This document shows positions 19,505 through 29,012 of a stretch of 64,000 nt of DNA, piece after piece. The DNA lies in contig NZ_JAHUZE010000002.1 in assembly GCF_019218265.1 (NCBI RefSeq), positions 496,001 to 560,000 of the forward strand, in the 5' to 3' direction. The stretch is from Maritimibacter dapengensis. GTDB lineage: Bacteria; Pseudomonadota; Alphaproteobacteria; Rhodobacterales; Rhodobacteraceae. The position numbers and the translations under genes were made by a program. The notes beneath the pieces are model-generated. The model was not told the origin of the DNA. It did not search any database and worked only from the letters and a program-made list of their open reading frames with translations. Position 1 is the stretch's first letter. The number at the start of each line of letters is the position of its first letter.

Positions 19505-20877
19505 GGAGTCTGTCTGATCATCTTCCCCGGATTGAGTATGTTCTTCGGGTCCAACGCCATCTTTATGTCGTGCATGATGTCCCATGCGTCTCCGTGCTCC
19601 GCCTCCATATAGGCGAGTTTGCCCATTCCGATGCCATGTTCGCCGGTCACGGTGCCGCCCAGCCTCAGGGCGCGTTCGCTCATGCTGGCGGCAAGCCTCT
19701 TGGCTGCCTCCAAATCGGCCGGCTGTGACGGATCAACGAGGAGGATCGCGTGAAAGTTCCCGTCCCCGACATGGCCCAGGATCGGGCCGGGGATGATCGA
19801 CGCGGCGATGTCCTCGCGGGTTTCCTCGACCGCCTCGGCAAGGTTCGAGATCGGAACGCAGACATCCGTCACCAGCCCCCTGGCGCCGGGACGGGCCGCG
19901 AGACAGGCGTAGTAGGCATGGTGGCGCATGGTCCAGAGGGCCGTGCGGTCTTCGGTCCGAGTCGCGGTCTCGACCCCTGTCGCGCCGAAATCCGCGACGA
20001 TCTCGCCGAACCGGGCGGCATCCTCGGCGACGCCAGCCTCGGTTCCGTGAAACTCTACGAACAGATGCGGTTTTTCCGGGACGGACGCGCCCGAATAGGC
20101 GTTCACGGCGGCCACGGCTTCGGCATCCAGAAACTCGATCCGCGCCATCGGCAATCCGGTCTGGATCACCGCGACGACGGCGTCCACCGCATCGCCCATT
20201 TCGTCGAAGGCGCAGAGGCCTGCCGAGATCGCTTCGGGCTGGCCGTGCAGCTTCACGGTCAGTTCCGTGATGATGCCCAACGTGCCTTCGGACCCAAGCA
20301 TCAGCCCGGTCAGATCGTAGCCCGCCGACGATTTCCGGGCCCGCGTCCCGGTGCGAATGACGCGCCCGTCCGCCAGCACGACTTCGAGTGCGAGGACGTT
20401 GTCGCGCATCGTGCCGTAGCGCACGGATGTCGTGCCGGAGGCCCGCGTGCCTGCCATGCCGCCCAGCGAAGCGTTCGCGCCCGGATCGACGGAAAAGAAC
20501 AGCCCGGTCGCGCGCAGTTCGTTGTTCAGGGCCTCGCGCGTTACGCCGGGCTGCAGGACCGCGTCCATGTCGCCGGGGCTGACGCGGATGAGCTTGTTCA
20601 TCCGCACCGTGTCGATGGTGATGCCGCCGTGGATCGCAGACGTATGCCCCTCGAGCGACGTGCCCGCCCCGAACGGAATGACCGGCACGCCGAACCGGTT
20701 GCAGGCGGCCACGATCCGCGACACCTCCTCGGTGGTTTCGGGAAAGACGACGGCGTCCGGCGGCGCGGCGGGGAAATGGGTCTCAGAGCCTCCGTGGGTT
20801 TCCAGATCGGACTTGGAGCGGCTGATCCGATCCCCTAAAACCGGTTCAAGCTCGGTCAGCACAGCGTCGATGGACAC
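19501..20877 (-). CDS. FAD-linked oxidase, D-lactate/glycolate dehydrogenase type
   Basis: A 458-residue flavoprotein of the GlcD/Dld group, which oxidises 2-hydroxy acids such as D-lactate or glycolate and passes electrons to a quinone or cytochrome. The FAD-binding PCMH domain shows VIPFGAGTSLEGH near residue 75 and SVDPGANASLGGM and LMLGSEGTLGIITE further on; the C-terminal domain carries the GTVTGEHGIGMGK motif with its conserved His. The GTG at 20877 is preferred because GGAGAGG lies just upstream; an ATG at 20907 is the alternative. The exact 2-hydroxy acid cannot be read from the sequence. Confidence 0.85.
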   Translation of the reverse strand: MSIDAVLTELEPVLGDRISRSKSDLETHGGSETHFPAAPPDAVVFPETTEEVSRIVAACNRFGVPVIPFGAGTSLEGHTSAIHGGITIDTVRMNKLIRVSPGDMDAVLQPGVTREALNNELRATGLFFSVDPGANASLGGMAGTRASGTTSVRYGTMRDNVLALEVVLADGRVIRTGTRARKSSAGYDLTGLMLGSEGTLGIITELTVKLHGQPEAISAGLCAFDEMGDAVDAVVAVIQTGLPMARIEFLDAEAVAAVNAYSGASVPEKPHLFVEFHGTEAGVAEDAARFGEIVADFGATGVETATRTEDRTALWTMRHHAYYACLAARPGARGLVTDVCVPISNLAEAVEETREDIAASIIPGPILGHVGDGNFHAILLVDPSQPADLEAAKRLAASMSERALRLGGTVTGEHGIGMGKLAYMEAEHGDAWDIMHDIKMALDPKNILNPGKMIRQTP

Positions 20878-20951
20878 GTTCCTCTCCCTCGTAATCCCGG
20901 GTGACAATAGTCGTGCGACTGCGACGCGAAAAGCCCCGGAGGCCCGAGCAT

Positions 20952-22640
20952 ATGGGCGCAGGATGGAAACAGCCGATCCGCGACAGGATCGCGGCGCTGG
21001 CGGAGGCCCGGACGAAAGCGTGGCGGACCATCCGCGAGGACGGGCCGGACCAGGCGCAGTTCTGGGTCATCGCGCTTGTCATCGGGATCGCGGCGGGCTT
21101 TGCAGCGCTGCTGTTTCGCAAGGGGATCGAGCGCTTGCAGGCGTTTCTCTACGGCACCGAAGACACCGCGCACCTTCACAGTTTCGCCGAAACGCTTCCG
21201 TGGTTCTGGATCCTCGTTCTGCCCGCCATCGGCGGGCTGGTCGTCGGTCTTATCCTGAACTGGACGACCCATGATGGGCGCGTGCGTTCGGTCGCCGACG
21301 TGATCGAAGGGGCCGCGATGTGGGAGGGCCGCGTCGAGAAGAGGGCCGGGATCGGCTCGGCGCTCGCGTCGCTCATCACGTTGTCGTCGGGCGGTTCTTC
21401 GGGGCGGGAGGGGCCGGTGGTTCACATGGCGGCGGTCATGGCGACCTGGGTCTCGAGCCGGATCAACGCCTCGGCTGTCGATGCGCGAGACATCTTGGGC
21501 TGCGCGGTGGCCGCGGCGGTCTCGGCCAGTTTCAACGCGCCCATCGCAGGCGCGCTCTTCGCGCTCGAGGTCGTGCTGCGCCACTTCGCCGTGCGCGCCT
21601 TCGCCCCCATCGCCATCGCGAGTGTCGCGGGCACAGTCATCAATCGGCTGGAATTCGGCGGTGTGACCGAATTCGTGCTGCCCGGCATGCTGACGCTCGA
21701 TTTTTACGAGGAACTGCCTGCCTTCCTGCTATTGGGGGCGGTCTGCGGCGTGGTCGCCGTGGCGCTCATGCGGGCGATATTCGTCGCCGAGGATTGGGCA
21801 AGCTGGACGCAGCGCAAGCTGGGTCTGCCGCAGGTCCTGCGGCCTGCGCTGGCCGGGCTGTTGCTCGGGGCGCTCGCCATCGGGTTCCCGCATATCATCG
21901 GCGTCGGCTACGAGACGACCTCGCGCGCGCTGACCGGTGAACTGGTGCTGCACGAGGCGGTGGTCTTCGCGGTGCTCAAGGTGCTCGCGGTCGCAATCAC
22001 CATCGGCGGGCGGATGGGCGGCGGCGTGTTTTCCCCCGCGCTGATGGTCGGGGCGTTGACGGGCCTTGCGTTCGGATTGATTGCAACGAGTGTCTTTCCG
22101 GATGTGTCGGGCACCCAGACGCTCTATGCGCTTGCCGGTATGGGCGCGGTGGCCGCCGCCGTGCTGGGCGCGCCGATTTCGACCACGCTGATCGTGTTCG
22201 AGCTCACCGGCGACTGGCAGACCGGGCTTGCGGTGATGGTCAGCGTGTCGATCTCCACCGCGATTTCGAGCCGCCTTGTCGAGATGTCGTTCTTCCTGCA
22301 CCAACTTGCCCGCCGGGGCGTACGCCTTGCCGCCGGGCCGCAAGCTTGGCTGCTGCGCACGGTGCGTGTCGCGGCGGTCATGCGCAAAAAGGAGGATCCC
22401 AAGGCGGCGAAGGAAGATCGCTGCTGGGAGTTGATCGAGGACGGGATCTACATCGACGGGAATGCGACGCTGGAAAGCGCCATGCCGATGTTCGAGGAAA
22501 CCGGGACGCCGTTCATCCCGGTCGTGACCATCGCGGGCGAGGGCGAGGCGCCGGAACTCTGGGGGTCGCTCCACCACGTCGATGCGTTGAAGGCGTTCAA
22601 CCGGAAGCTCGCGGACGCGGCGCGGGAAGAGCATTCCTGA
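20952..22640 (+). CDS. ClC-family chloride channel or H+/Cl- antiporter
   Basis: A 562-residue ClC protein. The three anion-pathway signatures are present: GGSSGREGP with the gating Glu near residue 153, NAPIAGALFALE, and GGRMGGGVFSPALMVG. Keeping the gating Glu favours proton-coupled antiport, as in bacterial ClC exchangers. About 100 residues follow the membrane domain, ending with a single CBS-like segment (GNATLESAMPMFEETGTPFIPV). The ATG at 20952 has GGAGG nine bases upstream and is preferred to a GTG at 20901. The gene is divergent from the FAD dehydrogenase, with a gap of about 75 bp. Confidence 0.9.
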   Translation: MGAGWKQPIRDRIAALAEARTKAWRTIREDGPDQAQFWVIALVIGIAAGFAALLFRKGIERLQAFLYGTEDTAHLHSFAETLPWFWILVLPAIGGLVVGLILNWTTHDGRVRSVADVIEGAAMWEGRVEKRAGIGSALASLITLSSGGSSGREGPVVHMAAVMATWVSSRINASAVDARDILGCAVAAAVSASFNAPIAGALFALEVVLRHFAVRAFAPIAIASVAGTVINRLEFGGVTEFVLPGMLTLDFYEELPAFLLLGAVCGVVAVALMRAIFVAEDWASWTQRKLGLPQVLRPALAGLLLGALAIGFPHIIGVGYETTSRALTGELVLHEAVVFAVLKVLAVAITIGGRMGGGVFSPALMVGALTGLAFGLIATSVFPDVSGTQTLYALAGMGAVAAAVLGAPISTTLIVFELTGDWQTGLAVMVSVSISTAISSRLVEMSFFLHQLARRGVRLAAGPQAWLLRTVRVAAVMRKKEDPKAAKEDRCWELIEDGIYIDGNATLESAMPMFEETGTPFIPVVTIAGEGEAPELWGSLHHVDALKAFNRKLADAAREEHS

Positions 22641-22696
22641 CCGTTTCGCGCAGGAAGGCGGCCAGCGCCGCCTCTGGAGGGCCAGCCCTCCAGACC

Positions 22697-22720
22697 TCCC
22701 GAAGTATTTTTGAAACGATG
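22697..22720 (-). repeat. Dispersed CATCGTTTC/AAATACTTC element, second copy
   Basis: Read on the minus strand, CTTCATCGTTTCAAAAATAC followed by TTCGGGAG nearly matches the copy at 10245-10270. It lies between the convergent ClC and DUF427 genes, as expected of a transcript-end element. Related but more degenerate sequences occur at 4339-4401 and 27975-28005. Confidence 0.6.
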
Positions 22721-22730
22721 AAGGGGCGGA

Positions 22731-23075
22731 TCAGAGTTGTTCGACGGCGACCGTGTCGCTTGCATAGAAGGCGACGTAATCCTTGATCTGCTCCATGCCC
22801 GCTTTCGGGTCTTCGTAGGACCAGGCGGCATCTTTCAGCACCGTCGACTTGGTATGGATCGCGTAATAGGTCGCGTCGCCCTTGTAGGGGCAATGACTTG
22901 TCGTTTCGGTCTTGTCGAGCATCGCCATGGCGAGGTCGTCGCGCGGGAAATAGATCACCATCGGGTAATCGCCTTCGGTCAGCTCAAGCGCGTTCTGGCT
23001 TTCCCCCAGCACGGCACCGCCGGCGCGCACGACCCATTTTCCGGGGGCTTTGCGGATTTTGATGTGGTCGGCCAT
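22731..23075 (-). CDS. DUF427 domain protein
   Basis: A 114-residue soluble protein of the DUF427 family. Recognisable blocks are GGAVLGESQNALEL, VIYFPRDDLAM, SHCPYKGDATYY and AAWSYEDP. The small beta-fold contains a CPYKG motif thought to bind a small ligand, but no enzymatic role is established that I can cite. The start has an AGGAGAG ribosome-binding site just upstream. It converges with the ClC gene and follows no obvious operon. Confidence 0.85.
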   Translation of the reverse strand: MADHIKIRKAPGKWVVRAGGAVLGESQNALELTEGDYPMVIYFPRDDLAMAMLDKTETTSHCPYKGDATYYAIHTKSTVLKDAAWSYEDPKAGMEQIKDYVAFYASDTVAVEQL

Positions 23076-23133
23076 GTGTCTCTCCTGTCCCCGTTCGCGC
23101 GGACTATATCAGGTTATGAATGAAAGTTGCGTG

Positions 23134-24939
23134 TCAAAGTGGCGCACAGGCCTGTGTCAGCCAAAGCCGCGCCGGGGCCGAGATGCGGCCCGACAAGAGG
23201 CTCAGGCAGGACTTGTGATAGGCGTCGATCCAGTGACGTTCGGCCCGGTCGAGCATGTCGGTCAGGATCATGCGCCGGTCGATCGGCACGTAGGTGAGCG
23301 TTTCGAAGTCGTAGAATTCGCGCCCCCCGTCGACACCGGGATGGTCGGTGTTTTCGCGCACGACGATCAGGTTTTCGATCCGTATTCCAAAGGCGCCGTC
23401 ACGGTAGTAGCCCGGTTCGTTCGACAGGATCATGCCGGGTTCCAGCGGCAGGTCGGAGGTGCGGCTCAGCCGTTGCGGGCCTTCGTGAACGCTCAGGTAG
23501 CTGCCCACGCCGTGGCCCGTGCCATGGCTGTAGTCCATCCCCGCCGTCCAGAGCGGAAAGCGCGCCAAGGCATCTAGATGCGCGCCTGCGACACCCTTGG
23601 GAAACAGCGTGCGCGAGACCGCGATCATGCCCTTGAGCACGCGGGTGAAGGCCTCGCGCTCCTCTTCTCCCACGTCGCCCACGGGGAGCGTGCGGGTGAT
23701 GTCGGTGGTGCCGTCGGGGTATTGCCCGCCACTGTCGAGCACGACCACATCGCCGGGCGCGAGCTTGCGGTTGGTCTTGGCGGTCACGCGGTAGTGGATG
23801 ATCGCGCCGTTCGGCCCGGACCCCGCGATCGTGTCGAAAGAGATGTCGCGCAGATGGTTGGTGGCGCGGCGCTGAGCCTCCAACTCGGTCACGAGGTCGA
23901 TCTCGGTAATGCCGCCATGGGGCACGGTGGCGTCGAACCATGTGAGGAATTCGATCATCGCGGCGGCGTCGCGCAGATGCGCCTCGCGCGCCCCGGCGAT
24001 TTCCGCTTCGGTCTTGCGGGCCTTGGGGAGGATGCAGGGGTCGCTCTCCCATGCGACGTCGACGCCCGCTTCGCTCAGGATCTGGCTCACGGCGACGGGG
24101 GCGGTGCCCTTGTCGAGCCGAACGGGGCCGGTGAGGGCGGCAAGCGCATTGGCGAAGCCCGCGACATCCGTGAAACTCACATCCGGTCCGAGGGTTTCGG
24201 CGATCCCCATGGGCCGGTCGGGAGTCGTGAAGACGGTCACGCGGCTAGCATCGTCGATGATCGCGAAGCCCTGCATCACGGGGATGCGGGGAATGTCGTT
24301 GGCGCGGATGTTCAAAAGCCAGGCGATGCTGTCGGGCAAGGTCAGAACGGCGGCCTTTTGGCCAGCCTCGCGCAGGACGCCCGCGATCTCATCGCGCTTT
24401 TCCGAGGCGGATTTGCCGGCAAATTCCACGGGGTGCGCGACCGGCGTGGAAGCTGGGGGGGCAGGCCGCTCGGACCAGATGCGATCGACGAGGTTCTCGG
24501 TCGTGTGAAGCTCGACGCCTTTGGGCTCGAGGGCCCGGGCCAGTGCCGCGATCTCGGACTGGGTGTGAAGCCACGGGTCGAAGCCGACTTTCGCGCCGGT
24601 GGTCAGGCGCTCGGCGAGCCACGGTCCCGGTTTGGTTTCGGGCCAATCGACGGGAGTATAGGCGTCGAGGTCCACCTGGCTCCTGACCTGGTTGCGGTAG
24701 CGGCCATCGACGAAGACGCCCGCGACATCGGCAAGTGCGATGCAGAAGCCCGCCGACCCGGTGAAGCCGGTGAGCCATTCGAGCCGTGCGTCGCAATCGG
24801 CGACATATTCGCCCTGATGGGCGTCGGCACGGGGGATGAGGAAGGCGTCGAGCCCTTCCGACTGCATTTCGCGGCGCAGGGCGGCAAGGCGTGCCGTGCC
24901 CCGTGCCGGGTCTGCCGTCGTCTCGAATGACTGGAACAT
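23134..24939 (-). CDS. pepP: Xaa-Pro aminopeptidase (M24B family)
   Basis: A 601-residue metallopeptidase that removes an N-terminal residue preceding Pro. Two creatinase-like N-terminal domains are followed by the pita-bread domain from about residue 310. Metal ligands are visible: the Asp pair in VVLDSGGQYPDGTTDITRT, the His of SHGTGHGVG, and Glu in ILSNEPGYY and IRIENL. The length matches the eukaryote-like long form of the family. Its ATG overlaps the cobT stop by one base (TGATG), so it is read behind cobT. The gene symbol is by function; homologues in this order are variously named. Confidence 0.88.
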   Translation of the reverse strand: MFQSFETTADPARGTARLAALRREMQSEGLDAFLIPRADAHQGEYVADCDARLEWLTGFTGSAGFCIALADVAGVFVDGRYRNQVRSQVDLDAYTPVDWPETKPGPWLAERLTTGAKVGFDPWLHTQSEIAALARALEPKGVELHTTENLVDRIWSERPAPPASTPVAHPVEFAGKSASEKRDEIAGVLREAGQKAAVLTLPDSIAWLLNIRANDIPRIPVMQGFAIIDDASRVTVFTTPDRPMGIAETLGPDVSFTDVAGFANALAALTGPVRLDKGTAPVAVSQILSEAGVDVAWESDPCILPKARKTEAEIAGAREAHLRDAAAMIEFLTWFDATVPHGGITEIDLVTELEAQRRATNHLRDISFDTIAGSGPNGAIIHYRVTAKTNRKLAPGDVVVLDSGGQYPDGTTDITRTLPVGDVGEEEREAFTRVLKGMIAVSRTLFPKGVAGAHLDALARFPLWTAGMDYSHGTGHGVGSYLSVHEGPQRLSRTSDLPLEPGMILSNEPGYYRDGAFGIRIENLIVVRENTDHPGVDGGREFYDFETLTYVPIDRRMILTDMLDRAERHWIDAYHKSCLSLLSGRISAPARLWLTQACAPL

Positions 24940-26816
24940 CAGGAGGCTTTCCGAATGCCCATGACCCGTGCGCGGGCACGTGGGTCGGCATCGAAGAGGG
25001 CGGCAAGCTGTTCGGTCATCGCGCCGGCAAGCTGCTCCACATCGGTGATGGTCACGGCGCGGTCGTAATAGCGGGTCACGTCATGGCCGATGCCGATGGC
25101 AAGGAGTTCGACGATCTTCTTGCGCTCAACCATCGCGATCACGTCGCGCAGGTGCTTTTCGAGGTAGTTGGCCGGGTTCACCGAAAGCGTGGAATCGTCC
25201 ACCGGCGCGCCGTCGGAGATGACCATCAGGATCTTGCGCGCCTCATGCCGCCCCATCAGCCGCCGGTGTGCCCATTCGAGCGCTTCGCCGTCGATGTTTT
25301 CCTTGAGCAGCCCCTCTTTCATCATCAGGCCGAGATTGGCGCGGGTCCGGCGCATCGGGGCGTCGGCGGATTTGTAGATGATGTGGCGCAGGTCGTTCAG
25401 GCGACCGGGGCTTTGCGGGCGACCGTCTGCGAGCCATTTCTCACGCGCCTGTCCGCCTTTCCACGCACGGGTGGTGAAGCCCAGAACCTCGACCTTCACG
25501 TCGCAGCGTTCGAGGGTGCGGGCGAGCACATCGGCACAGATCGCCGCGATGGAGATCGGGCGACCCCGCATGGAGCCGGAATTGTCCAGAAGCAGCGTCA
25601 CCACGGTGTCGCGAAACTCGGTGTCCTTCTCGACCTTGAAGCTGAGCGGTGTGGTCGGGTTGGCGACGACCCGGGCGAGGCGACCCGCATCGAGGATGCC
25701 TTCCTCGCGGTCGAATTCCCATGAGCGGTTCTGCTGGGCCTGCAACCGGCGCTGAAGCTTGTTGGCCAACCGACCGACCGCGCCCTTGAGCGGTTCAAGC
25801 TGCTGGTCGAGATAGGCACGCAGACGTTCCAGCTCGGCAGGTTCGGCGAGGTCTTCGGCCATGATCTCTTCGTCATGCTCGGCGAGATAGACGTGGTAAT
25901 TCGGATCGGCCTCGGAGGCGGGTGGCGGGGGCGGCGGGTCGAGCGGTGCGTCGGCCTCGGGCATCTCGGCCTCGTCGCCCATCTCCTCGTCGGCAAGCTC
26001 GTCCATCGAGACCTGGGCCTCGCTGTCGTCCTGTTGCTGCTCCTGCTCCTGTTCGGGCGACGCGCCTTCCTCGCTGTCGTCGTCCTCGGCCTGTTCCTGG
26101 CCTTCCTCTTCGTCCTGTTCCTGTTCTTCCTGATCCTCGGACTGGTCGTCCTCATCGTCGTCGTAATCGGGGTCTTCGCCCAATTGGTCGCCGTAGCCGA
26201 GATCCTCGATCACCTTGCGAGTGAAGCGGGCGAATTCGGTCTGATCCGAAAGCTTGTCCTGAAGATCCTCGAACGTGTCGCCTGCCTGCCCCTCGATGAA
26301 GTCGCGCCACAGGTCGAGCACGCGGTCGGCCCCCATGGGGAGGTCGCGGCCCGTGGCGGCCTGCCGCACGAAATATCCGGCAGCTTCGGGCAGGGGGGCG
26401 TCGGTCTGCTGGGTGATGCCGGGATAGCCCTTCTTGATCGCTTCCTCGGCGATCTTGTGGTCGATGTTCGACGCCGTGCCGGGCATGACCCGCGCCCCCA
26501 TCGCCTCGCACCGGGCGGTTTCCATCGCCTCGTAGATCGCACGGGCCATGTCGCCCTCGGGCGCAAAGCGGGCATGGGTGGCGTTGTCGTGGAACTTGCG
26601 CCGCATGGCGAGCGCATCGGCGGTGCCACGGGCCAGGAGAACCTCGTCGCGCGCCATGCGCCGCGTCACCTGCGGCAGGCGCATCGTGTCCCCGGACGTG
26701 CCGGAAGGATCGACCGTGTAGGTCACGTTCAACTCGGTGTCGTCGGCCAGCACTTTCGTGGCTTCGGCGAGCGCCTTCTTGAACGGATCGGCGGGGTTGT
26801 CGGAGGTCTTTGCCAT
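24939..26816 (-). CDS. cobT: Cobaltochelatase subunit CobT
   Basis: CobT forms, with CobS, the AAA+/VWA chaperone that drives CobN in aerobic cobalt insertion for cobalamin. The 625-residue protein has an N-terminal domain, a very acidic Asp/Glu/Gln-rich stretch (about residues 215-320) with poly-Pro, and a C-terminal von Willebrand A domain with the metal-site motif DNSGSM near residue 411 and [13 protein letters not shown]. The ATG at 26816 fits the known N terminus ([15 protein letters not shown]); longer frames give low-complexity sequence. cobS lies 2.2 kb upstream rather than adjacent. pepP is coupled downstream. Confidence 0.95.
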   Translation of the reverse strand: MAKTSDNPADPFKKALAEATKVLADDTELNVTYTVDPSGTSGDTMRLPQVTRRMARDEVLLARGTADALAMRRKFHDNATHARFAPEGDMARAIYEAMETARCEAMGARVMPGTASNIDHKIAEEAIKKGYPGITQQTDAPLPEAAGYFVRQAATGRDLPMGADRVLDLWRDFIEGQAGDTFEDLQDKLSDQTEFARFTRKVIEDLGYGDQLGEDPDYDDDEDDQSEDQEEQEQDEEEGQEQAEDDDSEEGASPEQEQEQQQDDSEAQVSMDELADEEMGDEAEMPEADAPLDPPPPPPASEADPNYHVYLAEHDEEIMAEDLAEPAELERLRAYLDQQLEPLKGAVGRLANKLQRRLQAQQNRSWEFDREEGILDAGRLARVVANPTTPLSFKVEKDTEFRDTVVTLLLDNSGSMRGRPISIAAICADVLARTLERCDVKVEVLGFTTRAWKGGQAREKWLADGRPQSPGRLNDLRHIIYKSADAPMRRTRANLGLMMKEGLLKENIDGEALEWAHRRLMGRHEARKILMVISDGAPVDDSTLSVNPANYLEKHLRDVIAMVERKKIVELLAIGIGHDVTRYYDRAVTITDVEQLAGAMTEQLAALFDADPRARARVMGIRKAS

Positions 26817-26987
26817 GGCATGAGTTAAACCACCGGGCGGGGGCGGTAGCAAGCGGTGACGCAGGGTGGTGGCGTATCGCGGTCCTTGCACAAACTATGC
26901 GCAAAATCGCGCAGAACTCATCATTGAAGCGCGAGTTGTGCAGTCGCAAGTATCACGCAGAGACGAAACCCCAACAGGAGATCTGTT

Positions 26988-27590
26988 ATGACGACCCCCA
27001 AGATTGCCCTCATCATCGGCTCCACGCGCGATGCGCGCTGGGCCGACGAACCCGCGAACTGGCTGCTGACGCAGGCGAAGAAACGCAGCGATATCGAGGT
27101 TGAACTCGTCGATCTGCGCGATTTCGATCTGCCCCTGTTCAACGAAGCCGCCTCGAACCTCTGGGTGCCGTCCCAAGACCCGAAAGCGGTGGCCTGGCAG
27201 GAGAAGATCGCCGAATTCGACGGCTATGTCTGGCTCACCGCCGAATACAACCACACCATGCCCGCAGCGATGAAAAACGCGCTGGATCAGGCCTATAACG
27301 AATGGGTGAAAAAGCCGGTGACGGCGTTTGGCTACGGCTCGATGGGGGCCGTGCGCTCGGTCGAGCACCTGCGCCAGATCGCGGTGGAGTTGCAGATGGT
27401 CCCGGTGCGCTCGGCGCTGCACCTCGGCGGGGCCGATTTCTTTGCGGCCCATCCGATGGGGGCTGGCAAAGGCATCGAAGCGGTGGAAGAGAACCTGCTG
27501 CCCTCCGCCTCCGGCATGTTCGATGATCTGGTCTGGTGGGCGCACGCCACCATGTCGGCGCGTGCCGAGGATCAGGCGAAAGCGGCCTGA
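26988..27590 (+). CDS. NADPH-dependent FMN reductase-like flavoprotein
   Basis: A 200-residue flavodoxin-fold oxidoreductase. It opens with IALIIGSTRDARWADEPANW, the phosphate-binding loop of the NAD(P)H-dependent FMN reductase family, and carries WLTAEYNHTMPAAMKNALD, the conserved flavin-contact segment, plus GYGSMGAVRSVEHLR. It probably reduces quinones, azo or other compounds with FMN. An AGGAGA ribosome-binding site precedes the ATG. It lies divergently from cobT and is followed by a convergent gene, so it is likely monocistronic. Confidence 0.88.
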   Translation: MTTPKIALIIGSTRDARWADEPANWLLTQAKKRSDIEVELVDLRDFDLPLFNEAASNLWVPSQDPKAVAWQEKIAEFDGYVWLTAEYNHTMPAAMKNALDQAYNEWVKKPVTAFGYGSMGAVRSVEHLRQIAVELQMVPVRSALHLGGADFFAAHPMGAGKGIEAVEENLLPSASGMFDDLVWWAHATMSARAEDQAKAA

Positions 27591-27594
27591 ACCG

Positions 27595-27978
27595 TTACGA
27601 CAGGATCAGCGCCCGGCAGGCGCCGAGTTCCATCTCGGCGCGGCCGCGCGCCCAATCCGCGTCATCCGCGTCGCGATTGAACGTGGCGCGGGTGAGAAGA
27701 CGCGACTGCGCCAGCTTCGCTTCGATCCGTTTGTGAAGAAGCTCCCGCGCCGCGTCGGGCGGCGTAACCGCTTGAAGAAGCGAGATCATGGCCGCGCGTT
27801 CGGCTTCGGTCCGATCCGCCGCAGCATCATTCGTGAGCCATTGAAATTCCATCTGGGCTGAAAGCCGCCCCGCGCAGCGGGCGAATTGTTCGGCCAGATC
27901 CGAGGCCCCCGCAAGAAGCGGGGTCGGCAGGGCGAGTGCGACGAGGCCCGCCTTCAGAAAAGTTTTCAAACGGCCCAT
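27595..27978 (-). CDS. Hypothetical secreted protein
   Basis: A 127-residue protein of unknown function. The N terminus has a basic head (GRLKTFLK), a hydrophobic core and an ALA-type cleavage region near residue 25, so it is probably exported to the periplasm. The mature part is helical with two Cys residues (RCAGRL and GACRAL) that could form a disulfide, and many acidic and Arg residues. I did not recognise a family. The ATG at 27978 lies inside one arm of a perfect hairpin (27975-28005), and no ribosome-binding site is visible. A TTG at 27969 would also give a good signal peptide. Confidence 0.65.
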   Translation of the reverse strand: MGRLKTFLKAGLVALALPTPLLAGASDLAEQFARCAGRLSAQMEFQWLTNDAAADRTEAERAAMISLLQAVTPPDAARELLHKRIEAKLAQSRLLTRATFNRDADDADWARGRAEMELGACRALILS

Positions 27979-28005
27979 ATTTTCATCGTTTACGAGAAAA
28001 TATGG
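27975..28005 (-). promoter_or_regulatory. Hairpin covering the start codon of the secreted protein
   Basis: CCATATTTTC (27975-27984) and GAAAATATGG (27996-28005) are perfect ten-base arms with an 11-base loop. On the minus-strand transcript the ATG of the 27978 gene falls inside the second arm, so folding would hide the start. The plus strand reads TTTTCATCGTTT here, linking it to the dispersed intergenic repeats. It could instead be a bidirectional transcript-end element. Confidence 0.6.
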
Positions 28006-28052
28006 TCAGTAAAGGAAAAAAGCCGAAACTTTCCGTTACCTTGCGACGCGGT

Positions 28053-29012
28053 TCAGGCCTCGTCTTCGGCTTTCAGTATCTCGACATACCGATCTACGAC
28101 CGAGGCATAGACATAGGTCGAGGGCATGTCGGCAGACCGGCAGAGCACGTAATTCGACACGTTCGAGTTGCCGTGGACCAGATGCGCACAGCGCGCCAGC
28201 AGGTGCGCTTCCGCCACGATGTCGAGCCCCAGTTTGAAGGTCGAGAACCGCATCCCCTCGTTCTCGGGGTGGCTGTCATGCATCTCGCCGAAATCCGAGC
28301 GGGTCGAGGGATAGGTGATAAGCCGGTCGCCATATTGCGCGCGGCAGCGTTCGATCACCATCGCGCTGTCGGAACACGCGAAAACCTGTGCGTCCGGCTG
28401 GTCGGCAAGCACCGCATCGACAGCGGCGAAGTAATGCTTGAACGGCACCGGCTGCGTGTCGTCCAGAAGCGCGCGCATCCGGTCGGCACCGCCGTGGTTG
28501 CGCCCCGGACCGCGCATATGCAGCCCGATCACCGGACCTTTGAAGAAAGTGTCCGCGAAATCCTCGACCGTCGCGCGGGTGAGCGCGTTGGGCCGGATGA
28601 AGCGATGCAGGATCGCGCCCGCCGCGTGCCGGTCGGGGGGTAGACCCATCGTGTCCAGCCGTCCTTCAATCAGGCGCGGGTTGAGCGGGTGATCGACCGA
28701 AAAGTCGGCGTTCTTGTAATATTTGCGGACCGGATCGTAGGCGTCGCCCAACGTGGCATCGGCAAACACAGGCTCAAAGAAGTAGCGCCAGGGTTCGCCG
28801 CCGATATCGGGGTCGGCATAGGGGCTTTTCGCCCAGTCGACCACGAAATCGCGCCCGTCGCGCGCCACGAGATCGGCGAAATAGGCGACCCGGTTGACCG
28901 CGTTGAACATGCCCGCGCCACCGATCGGCAGCACCATCGTTCGGTCAGGACCAGCCGCATCCTCTGCCCGGGCCGAGCCGGGCGAGAGCAGCCGTCGCAA
29001 GCGCCCCAGCAT
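28053..29012 (-). CDS. NodZ/fucosyltransferase-like protein
   Basis: A 319-residue protein that looks like a GT-B fucosyltransferase-type enzyme. The clearest signal is GLHMRGPGRNHGG near residue 168, comparable with the HxR motif of NodZ/FUT8-type transferases. FACSDSAMVIERCRAQYGDRLITYP resembles the downstream nucleotide-sugar loop, and HLVHGNSNVSNYVL the C-terminal block. No signal peptide is obvious. Its ATG overlaps the cobS stop by one base, so it is co-translated with cobS although the two functions seem unrelated. The donor and acceptor are unknown. Confidence 0.6.
   Translation of the reverse strand: MLGRLRRLLSPGSARAEDAAGPDRTMVLPIGGAGMFNAVNRVAYFADLVARDGRDFVVDWAKSPYADPDIGGEPWRYFFEPVFADATLGDAYDPVRKYYKNADFSVDHPLNPRLIEGRLDTMGLPPDRHAAGAILHRFIRPNALTRATVEDFADTFFKGPVIGLHMRGPGRNHGGADRMRALLDDTQPVPFKHYFAAVDAVLADQPDAQVFACSDSAMVIERCRAQYGDRLITYPSTRSDFGEMHDSHPENEGMRFSTFKLGLDIVAEAHLLARCAHLVHGNSNVSNYVLCRSADMPSTYVYASVVDRYVEILKAEDEA

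Noticed and set aside
23578-24930. 450-codon plus-strand frame antisense to pepP
   Set aside because: The minus strand encodes a complete M24 peptidase with all metal ligands; the antisense product is low-complexity Gly/Asp-rich sequence.
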